DNA from: an uncultured bacterium | GTDB taxonomy: Bacteria > Patescibacteriota > Minisyncoccia > Phycocordibacterales > UBA918 | Assembly: GCA_913050645.1 (NCBI GenBank) | Contig: CAJXAG010000008.1 | Location: forward strand, 1-27,284 | Direction: 5' to 3' | Length of the DNA stretch: 27,284 nt | Shown here: positions 1 to 6,738 of the stretch, in pieces | Layout: the number at the start of each line of letters is the position of its first letter | Numbering within the stretch: position 1 is the stretch's first letter | The notes under the pieces: model-generated | What the model saw: only the letters and a program-made list of their open reading frames with translations | Databases searched by the model: none | What the model was told of the DNA's origin: nothing | Position numbers and translations under genes: made by a program

Positions 1-61
1 TTTTTTCAAAGATTGGGGCTCCAAGGCGCTTTGCAATCTTAAATTTAGGTCCTATTTTCAT
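1..61 (-). CDS. rpsD: Ribosomal protein S4 (uS4), N-terminal fragment cut by window edge
   Basis: Only the first 20 codons lie in the window; the gene continues beyond position 1. The peptide begins MKIGPKFKIAKRLGAPIFEK, which matches the start of S4 in Patescibacteria as I know it. S4 is a primary 16S rRNA binding protein that nucleates assembly of the 30S body. It starts 11 nt after the rpsK stop codon, and the order infA-rpmJ-rpsM-rpsK-rpsD is the standard bacterial alpha-operon arrangement, so it is almost certainly co-transcribed. No Shine-Dalgarno sequence precedes the ATG. Confidence 0.85.
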   Translation of the reverse strand, partial: MKIGPKFKIAKRLGAPIFEK

Positions 62-72
62 ATTACTCTAGC

Positions 73-504
73 TTACACGCGGCGCGCTTTCTTAGGACGT
101 GGTCCGTTGTGCGGCACTGGTGTTTTGTCAGTAATCTTTGTTACAGCGATACCTTTGCCTGCAAAGGCTCGTAGAGCTGATTCACGACCTGCGCCAACAC
201 CACGAATAATCACTTCAGCATCTTTCATGCCCATTTGCAGCGCTTTTTCGCCAATAATCTCCCCCACTTTTGCTGCAGCAAATGGAGTGCTTTTTCGTGC
301 GCCCTTGAAGCCAAGTGCGCCTGAGCTTGCAGCCATAACAGAATTACCCTTGGGATCACAAAGTGTTACAAGAGTGTTGTTAAATGTTGCAAGAATATTG
401 AGCTTGCCTGAAGCAAGCTTTCGTTTTGGAATTCGGTTAAGCGCTCGAGAAGTCCCCGCTACGTCTGAACCGCCTCCTTTTTTGATGATTCGTTTCTTAC
501 CCAT
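73..504 (-). CDS. rpsK: 30S ribosomal protein S11 (uS11)
   Basis: A 143-residue protein, slightly longer than the usual ~129 because of a basic, Gly-rich N-terminal tail (residues 1-30). The core is plainly S11: an ILATFNNTLVTLCDPKGN-type segment, the SSGALGFKGARKSTPFAAA stretch, GVGAGRESALRAFA, and the basic tail VPHNGPRPKKARRV that contacts rRNA. S11 sits on the 30S platform near the mRNA exit and the 16S 3' end. The gene lies 26 nt after rpsM and 11 nt before rpsD in the same operon. The ATG has no recognisable Shine-Dalgarno site, as for most genes here. Confidence 0.97.
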   Translation of the reverse strand: MGKKRIIKKGGGSDVAGTSRALNRIPKRKLASGKLNILATFNNTLVTLCDPKGNSVMAASSGALGFKGARKSTPFAAAKVGEIIGEKALQMGMKDAEVIIRGVGAGRESALRAFAGKGIAVTKITDKTPVPHNGPRPKKARRV

Positions 505-530
505 AGGAAATACTTACGTAACTAATAATT

Positions 531-908
531 TTAAGTCTTTTCAAGCTTACGCTTACCTGAGCCCATAGTTTTCTTAACGCCTTTAAGAGTTCGGGCATTT
601 GTCTTGGTTCGTTGACCTCGACAAGGGAGTCGTTTTGCGTGGCGGCCGCCTCGGTAGGAATTAATGTCTTTTAGACGCTTAATATTTGCAGAAACGGTAC
701 GCTTCAACTCACCCTCGATTGTGAAGCTCTCTACTTTCTCTCGGATTGCGTTCTCGAGTTCTGTAGAAATGTCTGTAGGCTTTGTAAACTCAGCGATGTC
801 TAGTTCGCTCAGAATAGCCTTCGCGCGTGCGCGACCAATACCATGAACTTCGGTGAGACCGAATTCAAGGTGCTTGTTGTCGGGAATTGTAATACCTGCT
901 ATACGCAT
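531..908 (-). CDS. rpsM: 30S ribosomal protein S13 (uS13)
   Basis: A 125-residue protein of normal S13 length. It starts MRIAGITIPDNKHLEFGLTE, continues with the helix-two-turn-helix region VHGIGRARAKAIL, and ends in the conserved basic part SYRGGRHAKRLPCRGQRTKT with NARTLKG before a Lys-rich tail. S13 is at the head of the 30S subunit, contacts the P-site tRNA and forms intersubunit bridges to the 50S. It follows rpmJ by 83 nt and precedes rpsK by 26 nt. There is no Shine-Dalgarno motif before the ATG. Confidence 0.97.
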   Translation of the reverse strand: MRIAGITIPDNKHLEFGLTEVHGIGRARAKAILSELDIAEFTKPTDISTELENAIREKVESFTIEGELKRTVSANIKRLKDINSYRGGRHAKRLPCRGQRTKTNARTLKGVKKTMGSGKRKLEKT

Positions 909-991
909 AAGTTAGTTGTTAGTTTTGAGCAATGAGCTGTCAGTAAAATCTTCGATTTTCTGGCAACTAACCGCTGTTAGCTGTGTGCTGT

Positions 992-1108
992 TTAACCTTG
1001 TCGCTGTTTGTGACGCGGTTTCATCTTATTAATAACGTACACACGACCTCGTCGTCGGACGATCTTGTCGTCTGGACTCATTTTTTTTACTGATGATCGT
1101 ACTTTCAT
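992..1108 (-). CDS. rpmJ: 50S ribosomal protein L36 (bL36), cysteine-less variant
   Basis: A 38-residue protein beginning MKVRSSVKKMSPDDK and ending KPRHKQRQG, the unmistakable L36 ends. A longer in-frame reading from 1252 runs back into infA; the ATG at 1106-1108 is the right start because the L36 consensus begins there and it lies 16 nt after the infA stop. The family usually has a CxxC...C...H zinc ribbon. Here the three cysteine positions read Ser, Asp and Asn and only the terminal His remains, so no zinc can be held. Cysteine-less L36 is a known paralogue type, but here it appears to be the operon copy. Confidence 0.95.
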   Translation of the reverse strand: MKVRSSVKKMSPDDKIVRRRGRVYVINKMKPRHKQRQG

Positions 1109-1124
1109 AATGTTTTGTTTGTTG

Positions 1125-1343
1125 CTAAAGGCGTTTTGTGATCCTACCTTTACCGCCGTATGGATCTGGGACGATTGCAACTCGGTCCCCAACAAGCACT
1201 CGAATACGAAAACGACGCATCTTTCCCGCAAGATATGCAATCTGTGGTTCATCTGTGTCGTCTACCAGTACGCGAAAAAGCGCATTAGGAAGCGCTTCCT
1301 CGACCGTGCCGTATACGAGGTTGTCTTGTTGTGACTGATCCAT
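1125..1343 (-). CDS. infA: Translation initiation factor IF-1
   Basis: A 72-residue protein of exact IF-1 length, made of a single S1/OB-fold domain. Typical elements are GTVEEALPNALFRVLVDD, the KMRRFRIRVLVGDRVAI core and the end YGGKGRITKRL. IF-1 occupies the 30S A site during initiation. It is the first gene of the small ribosomal operon, with rpmJ 16 nt downstream. A good sigma-70 promoter (1356-1384) puts the transcription start only a few nucleotides before the ATG, so the message is probably almost leaderless, and no Shine-Dalgarno site is present. Confidence 0.97.
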   Translation of the reverse strand: MDQSQQDNLVYGTVEEALPNALFRVLVDDTDEPQIAYLAGKMRRFRIRVLVGDRVAIVPDPYGGKGRITKRL

Positions 1344-1355
1344 TAAACGTGCGTG

Positions 1356-1384
1356 ATTCTAACAAATGTATAACGGATAGTCAA
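1356..1384 (-). promoter_or_regulatory. Sigma-70 promoter of the infA-rpmJ-rpsM-rpsK-rpsD operon
   Basis: On the minus strand there is TTGACT (1379-1384), a 17-nt spacer and TAGAAT (1356-1361), both 5/6 matches to consensus. The -10 ends 12 nt before the infA ATG, so the predicted 5' UTR is only about 5-6 nt. The site lies in the 78-nt gap after the baseplate-J-like gene, so the ribosomal operon can be transcribed independently. Confidence 0.75.
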
Positions 1385-1421
1385 CATATTTTTAAGAACG
1401 CCTGTGGATATGGAGTCAGAC

Positions 1422-2738
1422 TTACTCATTACCTTCGATAACTTCAATAATTTCGATCTGATTAAGTTCAATTGGAAACTTTGTTTTCCAGAATGGACGA
1501 ATAACAGCTTCAGCTTTTTCGATTGCTGGATAGCCGCCAAGTACACTTGGTAACGCAGTCTTATTTGCATTTGCCAAGTCTGCCTTGAGTTTTTCTCCGT
1601 CATATTCCCACACAATCTGAGGTCTTCCAGTGAGTTTAAAAGTTAGCTTTTCCGCGGCAGAAATATTGGAAGACGAAGTGGTTGCTGAAGTGTACGCAAA
1701 CTCCATTATATCTGTGTCAGTGATGCGTACCTGTTCCCCTTCGTAGCCTGGGATAGTAGCGCGCGCGATAAATGTTGCAAAGTTATCATCTTTGAATAAA
1801 GGTATCTGCATAATGACCTTTTCTTTTATAGTTGCGAGGTTGTCTCCGTATTCGACTGCCGGAAGTGATTCATACGTGAAGGTTACGGCATCTTGGAATA
1901 ATACAAAACCAGCTGGCTTATTCGCATCAATCTTTTCCAGTAGTGCATTACGTAGCTCAGTTTGAAGCGCTTGCTGTGCTTTTTGTAGTTCAGACTCTTC
2001 AATAATAAAGCGCTGTCCGTCAAAGCCGCCAGTAAAGGTTTCGATTGATTCCGCGTAGATATTCTCAAACTCAGGCTCACCTGCAAAGCCAGGGATAGTA
2101 AAGCGCGATGGTCCGAGGTTATACTGTTCGCCAGGCTGATCAGCAAACACTTCGGCAGTCATAACACCTGGTGCTATATTTCCTTCCGCATCTTTTGTGT
2201 ACCCCGGAACTACTGCAGAGTCCTTAATGCGGAATGTGAGTCCATTGGATTCAAAACGAGTATTGGTTACAAGGCGCACGGGAGTGCTTTGGTGTTTGTT
2301 GTAGATCAAAATGGTTCCTTCAGCTTGTTGTGTGACCTGTTCTTGCCCAGATGCTGTCACCTGGCGTTCCCCCGACTCTTCAAGCTGCAGTATCTCGTAC
2401 GTGAGATCCTCTGGCTGGGGTTCTTTCATTGCCTCAAATACTGCGTTCACATTTGGTTCTCGATAGCGTGGGAAGACGGTTACCTCAGCACCAGTGAGTA
2501 GAATGCTTGACACAATGCCTGCTCCAAGCACCAGAAAGAAAATAATTATTGCAAATAGTAGTGAGCGACTTTTCTTTTTGTTACCATCAACAACGTTAAT
2601 GCTCATCACATCTTGTGCGTCCTCACGTGACGACTCAATAGGCGCCTCTTTTCGCATGACGGGCACATCTTCATTCGCAGCTCGCTTCTTTCGATGCTGT
2701 GCGGGTCGAATATCTTGTAAGTTCCATTTCTGATTCAT
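1422..2738 (-). CDS. Membrane-anchored baseplate-J-like protein (CPR type)
   Basis: A 438-residue protein. Residues 1-55 are a charged, Lys/Arg-rich cytoplasmic segment; about 57-79 (LLFAIIIFFLVLGAGIVSS) form one transmembrane helix; the remaining ~360 residues should be outside. The first part of the outer region (about 80-260), with VTVFPRYREP, an EQVTQQAEGTILIYN segment and PGEQYNLGPSRFTIPGF, looks like the baseplate J/gp47-type fold often annotated in Parcubacteria. I chose the ATG at 2736-2738 rather than 2774 because a -10 box (2746-2751) lies between the two. It follows the actin-like gene by 56 nt, suggesting a linked envelope role. The function is unknown; the J-like naming reflects fold similarity and not a phage origin. 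Confidence 0.7.
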   Translation of the reverse strand: MNQKWNLQDIRPAQHRKKRAANEDVPVMRKEAPIESSREDAQDVMSINVVDGNKKKSRSLLFAIIIFFLVLGAGIVSSILLTGAEVTVFPRYREPNVNAVFEAMKEPQPEDLTYEILQLEESGERQVTASGQEQVTQQAEGTILIYNKHQSTPVRLVTNTRFESNGLTFRIKDSAVVPGYTKDAEGNIAPGVMTAEVFADQPGEQYNLGPSRFTIPGFAGEPEFENIYAESIETFTGGFDGQRFIIEESELQKAQQALQTELRNALLEKIDANKPAGFVLFQDAVTFTYESLPAVEYGDNLATIKEKVIMQIPLFKDDNFATFIARATIPGYEGEQVRITDTDIMEFAYTSATTSSSNISAAEKLTFKLTGRPQIVWEYDGEKLKADLANANKTALPSVLGGYPAIEKAEAVIRPFWKTKFPIELNQIEIIEVIEGNE

Positions 2739-2745
2739 ATTGCTA

Positions 2746-2774
2746 AGTATAACGCGGATTATGTTCCTTGCCAC
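2746..2774 (-). promoter_or_regulatory. Promoter just upstream of the baseplate-J-like gene
   Basis: Minus strand: GTGGCA (2769-2774, 4/6 to TTGACA), 17-nt spacer, TATACT (2746-2751, 5/6 to TATAAT). The -10 ends 7 nt before the ATG at 2738, so transcription would begin practically at the start codon. This is the main argument for the shorter start. Confidence 0.5.
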
Positions 2775-2794
2775 AGGGATTCGGTGGATTTTCT

Positions 2795-3988
2795 CTACGA
2801 TTCTTCTAGAGCCTCTCGATGTTTTTGGTGAAAGTAAATTCCCGACAGGTTCAGTGCAGAGTCATGAGTGCCATCTGTTTTCAAAAAGGTGCTTGTTATA
2901 AGGTGAATCACGTGCTCCATGCCAGTGGCAATTTTAGAAGCTTCACTTATATGGTGTTTAAAGAACTTTTCGGTATGCACATCGGTATGCATAAAAATAG
3001 ACTTTGGTATGGCAAGTATGTCCCCAGTGCTTTGTAACAATTTTGCTAAACGTTCTTCGTAGGCGGTCAGGATGATAGTGATGTCGTTTTTCTTTGCTTT
3101 GGAAAGCTTTGTGTCTACAAAACTCTTTCCGCCCTTCAGATACGTATACGCCTCTTCTTTTGGAATATTGCACGCTGTTGCAATTTCACGTGCAAGTGTA
3201 TAGGTACCGTACGGCATATGGGTTACGTGTGTCAGAAGTCCCTCTCGAATGATCCCTACTTCTGTTGATTCACTGGTTATGTCGATCAGACAAGCTTCTT
3301 TGGTGTCAGGTACAGACTGCTGCATTACTTCGTAGTAGATGTACATAAAGGAGTGGGTATACAACGTTGTTTTAGGAAGTATTTTATTTTTGGAGTCTTC
3401 TACAATTTCCAAGGTTCGCTTTTGTGCAAGTGCGGAAAGGTGTGCGAGTGAAAGTTCCCGCGTTTGTGCATTAGTAACATGCGGGACGTTGTAGCCGTTG
3501 GTGATGACACCAATGGGTTTATTGTCCAATACCACCGTACCGTTTTCCTGCAACAGCGTGTTCTTTAAGATCGCTTCAGTCGCTTGTTTCTCTGCTGTGT
3601 TTGAAAGTTCTTCTAACAGTTCAGGGGTAACTGCAAATGGGTGTTCGTCAGTATAATTTACTCGTTTTATGACTGTGTGTGCCCAGGGTGCACTAATAGC
3701 TACCTGCATATGAGTAATTTTCAACCCTGCGTCATGTTCATGCAACTGCTTCATGCCGGCACTTCCAAGCTGCAAAAATACGTTGATCAAAGCAGTGTTT
3801 ATGTGACGCAGTGCAACTTCCCCAGTTTCGCTATTGCCCAGTACTACGTGCTCACGTCCTGACCATAGAAACAGTGGTTTCTCCTGGTCGGGTTCAGAGA
3901 CAATAAGCGCAGCACCAACACTTCCCGATCCAATATCGACAATAACACCACACTCACGTTCTGGAACGTGTGATCCAAATCCAAACAT
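2795..3988 (-). CDS. FtsA/PilM-like actin-fold ATPase
   Basis: A 397-residue protein with actin-superfamily nucleotide-binding signatures: a phosphate-1-like loop VIVDIGSGSVGAALIV near residue 15 and a phosphate-2-like strand CLIDITSESTEVGIIREG near residue 240. The region between them could carry the inserted SHS2-type subdomain of FtsA/PilM. There is no transmembrane helix, so it is probably cytoplasmic and membrane-peripheral. It precedes a bitopic baseplate-J-like protein by 56 nt, which fits a PilM-like role of coupling a cytoplasmic ATPase to a membrane-spanning partner. That role is inference. A 37-nt perfect hairpin (3998-4034) separates it from alaS. Confidence 0.65.
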   Translation of the reverse strand: MFGFGSHVPERECGVIVDIGSGSVGAALIVSEPDQEKPLFLWSGREHVVLGNSETGEVALRHINTALINVFLQLGSAGMKQLHEHDAGLKITHMQVAISAPWAHTVIKRVNYTDEHPFAVTPELLEELSNTAEKQATEAILKNTLLQENGTVVLDNKPIGVITNGYNVPHVTNAQTRELSLAHLSALAQKRTLEIVEDSKNKILPKTTLYTHSFMYIYYEVMQQSVPDTKEACLIDITSESTEVGIIREGLLTHVTHMPYGTYTLAREIATACNIPKEEAYTYLKGGKSFVDTKLSKAKKNDITIILTAYEERLAKLLQSTGDILAIPKSIFMHTDVHTEKFFKHHISEASKIATGMEHVIHLITSTFLKTDGTHDSALNLSGIYFHQKHREALEES

Positions 3989-3997
3989 GTGTATACA

Positions 3998-4034
3998 GTA
4001 TACCGCCCTGAAGCTTCGCTTCAGGGCGGTATAC
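3998..4034 (-). terminator. 17-bp perfect hairpin between alaS and the actin-like gene
   Basis: GTATACCGCCCTGAAGC, a TTC loop and the exact complement form a 17-bp stem. It starts 10 nt beyond the alaS stop and ends 9 nt before the next ATG. There is no U-tract on the minus strand, so it may be an RNA-stabilising or processing hairpin instead of an intrinsic terminator, and it would also crowd the initiation region of the downstream gene. Confidence 0.55.
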
Positions 4035-4044
4035 GTGGATATGT

Positions 4045-5994
4045 TTAGTCTTCAAGGAGTACCGCTTTGATGCGACGTACACCAGCTGACGATGACTCTT
4101 CTTTTTTAATCTTGAAGGTTCCGGTGATTTCTGAAAGATGTTCAATGTGTGGACCTCCACAGAGTTCGCGTGACACTACTGAGCCATCCGCTGTTTTCAT
4201 GGTGTAGACCTTTACTTCATCAGGGTATCGGTCCCAGAAGCTTCCTTCAACCGACGGATCAGCTTCCGCTTCAATCTTACTCATCATTTCGATAGTTACT
4301 TCCCCGGGGTTTTGAATCTTGTCGTTCACCCATTGTTCTATCTTATCGAGTGTCTCTCGTTCCACCTTCTGCGGGTGTGTGAAGTCAAAACGAAGACGTT
4401 CGCCAGTGATATTACTTCCCGCTTGGTGTACATGCTCACCCAGGAAGTGTCGCAGCGCTGCGAGCATCAGGTGTGTTGCAGTGTGGTACTGCACCACGAT
4501 CTCTGAGCTGTCTGCGAGACCACCCTTAAACTTCTGTTCAGCGCCAGCACGAGACTTTGTGCGATGTTCTTCCATAAGCTTCTCAAAGCCAGCTCTGTCG
4601 ACAATAAGACCCTTTTCTGTAGCGATTTCTTCTGTGAGTTCGATTGGGAAACCGTAGGTGGTGAAGAGGTCAAAGGCATTTTGTGCACTTATTGCTTTCT
4701 TGGCCACTGCCCCTGCTTCTTTATCGACCACTGTCTTACCGTCTACTTTCTTAGACTGTACATGGATCTGCACCTCGATTTTATGAAATTGCTTGAGCCC
4801 TTTTTCGATTGTTTTGCGGAACTGCTCTTCCTCAGTCGAAATTGCGTTCGCAATTTCGACACGTTTTTCATCTAAGTTTGGATAGTGGTCTTTGTAGGTC
4901 TCGATTACGCTGTTTGCAATGTTTTTAAACTCGCCGTGTGGCACTTCAAGTATGTCTGCAAAGCGTACACTTCGACGCAGGAGACGTCGTACGAAGTATC
5001 CCTGTTCTGAGTTGCCAGGTAGCACACCATCACCAATCATAAACACAGCACCACGGATGTGGTCGGTAATCACACGAAACGCATGGGTGTTTTCTTCGTA
5101 CTGTTTTCCCGAGAGTGTCTGAATCTGCTCAATAACGTTCCAAAGAAGATCTACCTTATATACATCAGGAGAGTTAATAGCTGCAGCTGCAATGCGTTCA
5201 AGTCCACCACCAAAGTCGACGTTTTGTGCCGGAAGTTTATCAAACCCATTTTCAGTTTTGATGTACTCCATAAAGACCGAGTTACCCACTTCCATAAAGC
5301 GACCACAGTCACATGCAGGGTGACAGTGTTCACCAAACTTTGGATCGTGCTCAGTTCCAAAGTCGTAGAACATTTCGCTGTCACCGCCGCCAATCTCCCC
5401 TATGGGCATATTTTCAGGTACACCTGCGCGACTCCACCAGTTTTCATCAGCATTGTAGTAGAAGATACGCTCCCCGTCTTGCATACCACGCTTTGCTGCT
5501 TCATCTGCTGAACCCATGTCAGCAATACCATTGCTCACACCCTTTTGTGCAAGTACTGCTTGCCATATTTCTGCTGCTTCAGTGTCTTTTGGTACACCAG
5601 CTGCTTGGTCACCAATAAATGCAGTCACGTAGAATTTTTCAGGGTTAAGTCCAACTTCATCCAGATAGAATTGTGCAATCCATGGAATCTGTTCCTTCTT
5701 GAAGTAGTCACCAAGTGACCAGTTGCCGAGCATCTCAAAGAAAGTGGTATGACTGAGGTCACCGACTTCTTCAATATCTTCAGCACGGAAGCATTTCTGT
5801 GAGTCTGCGATACGTGTTCCTTTTGGATGTTCCTCACCCATTAAGTACGGAACCAGGGGTTGCATACCACTTCCTGTGAAAAGTGTCGTGGGGTCATTTT
5901 CCGGCACCAAGGCAGCAGAAGGAACAATGGCGTGACCATTGTCTTTCATAAACTGCAAATATTTTTCTCGGATTTGGTTTCCAGAAATTGACAT
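4045..5994 (-). CDS. alaS: Alanyl-tRNA synthetase lacking the C-Ala domain
   Basis: A 649-residue enzyme that charges tRNA-Ala with alanine. The class II catalytic core is clear: motif 2 region RIADSQKCFRAEDIEEVGD with HTTFFEMLGNWSLGDYF, and the motif 3 segment GGGLERIAAA. The middle tRNA-recognition region follows. The C-terminal half holds the editing domain with the zinc ligands HTATH (about residue 500) and CGGPH (about 611). The protein stops there, whereas typical bacterial AlaRS (~870 residues) continues into an oligomerisation/C-Ala domain, so this is a natural short form as known in CPR. A perfect 26-nt palindrome (4835-4860) is read in frame as part of RVEIANAIS. There is no Shine-Dalgarno site. 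Confidence 0.96.
   Translation of the reverse strand: MSISGNQIREKYLQFMKDNGHAIVPSAALVPENDPTTLFTGSGMQPLVPYLMGEEHPKGTRIADSQKCFRAEDIEEVGDLSHTTFFEMLGNWSLGDYFKKEQIPWIAQFYLDEVGLNPEKFYVTAFIGDQAAGVPKDTEAAEIWQAVLAQKGVSNGIADMGSADEAAKRGMQDGERIFYYNADENWWSRAGVPENMPIGEIGGGDSEMFYDFGTEHDPKFGEHCHPACDCGRFMEVGNSVFMEYIKTENGFDKLPAQNVDFGGGLERIAAAAINSPDVYKVDLLWNVIEQIQTLSGKQYEENTHAFRVITDHIRGAVFMIGDGVLPGNSEQGYFVRRLLRRSVRFADILEVPHGEFKNIANSVIETYKDHYPNLDEKRVEIANAISTEEEQFRKTIEKGLKQFHKIEVQIHVQSKKVDGKTVVDKEAGAVAKKAISAQNAFDLFTTYGFPIELTEEIATEKGLIVDRAGFEKLMEEHRTKSRAGAEQKFKGGLADSSEIVVQYHTATHLMLAALRHFLGEHVHQAGSNITGERLRFDFTHPQKVERETLDKIEQWVNDKIQNPGEVTIEMMSKIEAEADPSVEGSFWDRYPDEVKVYTMKTADGSVVSRELCGGPHIEHLSEITGTFKIKKEESSSAGVRRIKAVLLED
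4835..4860. repeat. 26-nt perfect palindrome inside alaS
   Basis: GTCGAAATTGCG, a 2-nt centre and its exact complement. It is translated in frame within the segment RVEIANAIS just before TEEEQFRKTIEKGL. Compared with the E. coli AlaRS segment as I remember it, the local spacing is about two residues longer. It is one of three such coding palindromes in the window (with 14862-14888 and 15980-16006). Confidence 0.75.
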
Positions 5995-6035
5995 AGTTAA
6001 TATTATTTAAATTTTAATCCATACTCACACCCTAA

Positions 6036-6121
6036 ATTGCTTCGCCAAGTCTCGCAATAACGACAGCTTTGCTGTCGTCATGGTCATCGTGCAGTCATTG
6101 TGAGCGTAAGCGACACAATCC
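6036..6121. repeat. Palindromic intergenic repeats between alaS and the 91-aa gene
   Basis: Three units: ATTGC(6036-6040)...GCAAT(6054-6058); the hairpin ACGACAGC-TTT-GCTGTCGT (6060-6078); and ATTGTGAGCG...CACAAT (6098-6119). The first and last resemble degenerate copies of a widely scattered bacterial repeat of the form ATTGCGAGC...GAAGCAAT, from memory. No ORF is present. The stretch 5995-6035 holds only AT-rich sequence that could contain the alaS promoter. Confidence 0.5.
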
Positions 6122-6148
6122 AGAAAACTGTATAGAATGTGAATAAAT

Positions 6149-6200
6149 ATAGCAAAAAAGTAGAAATTTGCTATCACAGGGGACATCCGATGTCCCCTGT
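6149..6200 (-). terminator. Two hairpins downstream of the 91-aa membrane protein gene
   Basis: ACAGGGGACAT-CCG-ATGTCCCCTGT (6176-6200, 11-bp perfect stem) begins 4 nt after the stop codon. ATAGCAAA...TTTGCTAT (6149-6174) follows, with a T-rich loop on the minus strand. The pair probably ends transcription of the 91-aa gene and insulates alaS. Confidence 0.6.
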
Positions 6201-6204
6201 TGGG

Positions 6205-6480
6205 TTATTTGGTAAGTATTGCGCCAACAGAACCTGCACACTCACTTCCTAGACAGGTAAGCAGTGGTGTAAAGCCATAGAAGTAGATCTCCATTCCGTA
6301 CCCGATAACAATAAGTGCCAGACCGATGATGGTAAGCCATCGTTCAATTTTAAAAGTCTTGAGCACTCTTGCGTCTATGCGGTGTTCGTGTGCAATTTCA
6401 CCATGTGCTTTCAGGACTCCAACAACAAGCATGACCTTGCCCACGACACTGGTTGTCAGTCCCCAAAAAAGAATGCTCAT
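6205..6480 (-). CDS. Small two-helix membrane protein, unknown function
   Basis: A 91-residue protein with two predicted transmembrane helices, about residues 3-23 (ILFWGLTTSVVGKVMLVVGV) and 46-68 (ERWLTIIGLALIVIGYGMEI). They are joined by a charged loop with several His and Arg residues, and a hydrophobic tail contains two cysteines spaced CLGSEC. I do not recognise a characterised family. Its ATG is directly abutted by the first copy of the M(N/D)PVRDQ leader (6481-6688), the same leader found before two other membrane-protein genes. It is monocistronic by position: its own leader upstream and hairpins downstream. The stop context is CCAAATAA, shared with the next two genes. Confidence 0.7.
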   Translation of the reverse strand: MSILFWGLTTSVVGKVMLVVGVLKAHGEIAHEHRIDARVLKTFKIERWLTIIGLALIVIGYGMEIYFYGFTPLLTCLGSECAGSVGAILTK

Positions 6481-6688
6481 TTTGTTAGAGATAGGACACT
6501 AAGCTGGTAGTGTCACTATGGTTAGTGTTTGATATATATTGACGACCGTATATGTGTTTCATATTGCAAAATGTGTCTGTTTCAAAACCTGATTTTGTTC
6601 ATTTGTGAGATTGGTACTGGAATGAGGTTTTTCTCAAAAAATAAACGTTTTGATCTCGAACAGGATCCATTACGTTGATCTTATTGTA
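6481..6688 (-). promoter_or_regulatory. M(N/D)PVRDQ-type leader element, copy 1
   Basis: Read on the minus strand: -10 box TACAAT (6683-6688); leader ATG at 6670; CTGTTCGAGAT (6653-6663); a GACACATTTTGCAATATGA block (about 6561-6580); GTCG; 18 nt; TAACCATAG; hairpin GACACTA-CCAGCT-TAGTGTC (6495-6514); ATCTCTAACAA (6482-6492); then the gene ATG at 6480. The first and last boxes are inverted repeats, TGTTCGAGAT against ATCTCTAACA, with one C-U mismatch. Relative to copies 2 and 3, a C-G pair has become U-A here, a compensatory change. The long-range helix would sit directly against the gene start codon. Confidence 0.7.
6599..6670 (-). CDS. Leader peptide of element copy 1 (23 aa)
   Basis: A short ORF MDPVRDQNVYFLRKTSFQYQ plus three residues. 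The first seven codons match the leader ORFs at 18181-18264 and 26067-26183 except N2 to D. Two of the three codon differences are silent for the peptide (CCC/CCT Pro, AGA/CGA Arg), which suggests coding constraint. The rest is unrelated between copies. The ATG lies 12 nt after a -10 box. This ORF stops about 25 nt before the conserved GACAC block, earlier than in the other two copies. Translation is unproven. Confidence 0.4.
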   Translation of the reverse strand: MDPVRDQNVYFLRKTSFQYQSHK

Positions 6689-6704
6689 CCTAAAACGCGC
6701 AAAA

Positions 6705-6733
6705 GAAAAACCAGCCGTTGTGTACGGCTGGTT
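6705..6733 (-). terminator. Intrinsic terminator of the ClpP-like gene
   Basis: Minus strand: AACCAGCCG, 7-nt loop, CGGCTGGTT, running into TTTTTCTTTT. It starts 6 nt after the stop codon at 6739. An identical stem-loop sequence occurs at 7387-7409 on the other side of the same gene. Confidence 0.75.
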
Positions 6734-6738
6734 GTGTG

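Noticed and set aside
107..568. Plus-strand ORF of 153 codons opposite rpsK
   Set aside because: It is the antisense shadow of a clearly identified ribosomal protein gene and has no recognisable domain. All other plus-strand ORFs (for example 8369-8824, 5059-5511 and 20201-20704) likewise lie opposite strong genes.
1343..1615. Minus-strand ORF of 90 codons overlapping the infA promoter
   Set aside because: It is out of frame with the baseplate-J-like gene end and includes the infA promoter. It has no family resemblance.
6481..6688. Known riboswitch class in the repeated leader
   Set aside because: I could not match the blocks to any riboswitch or T-box consensus that I know, and no terminator-like U-run follows the hairpin.
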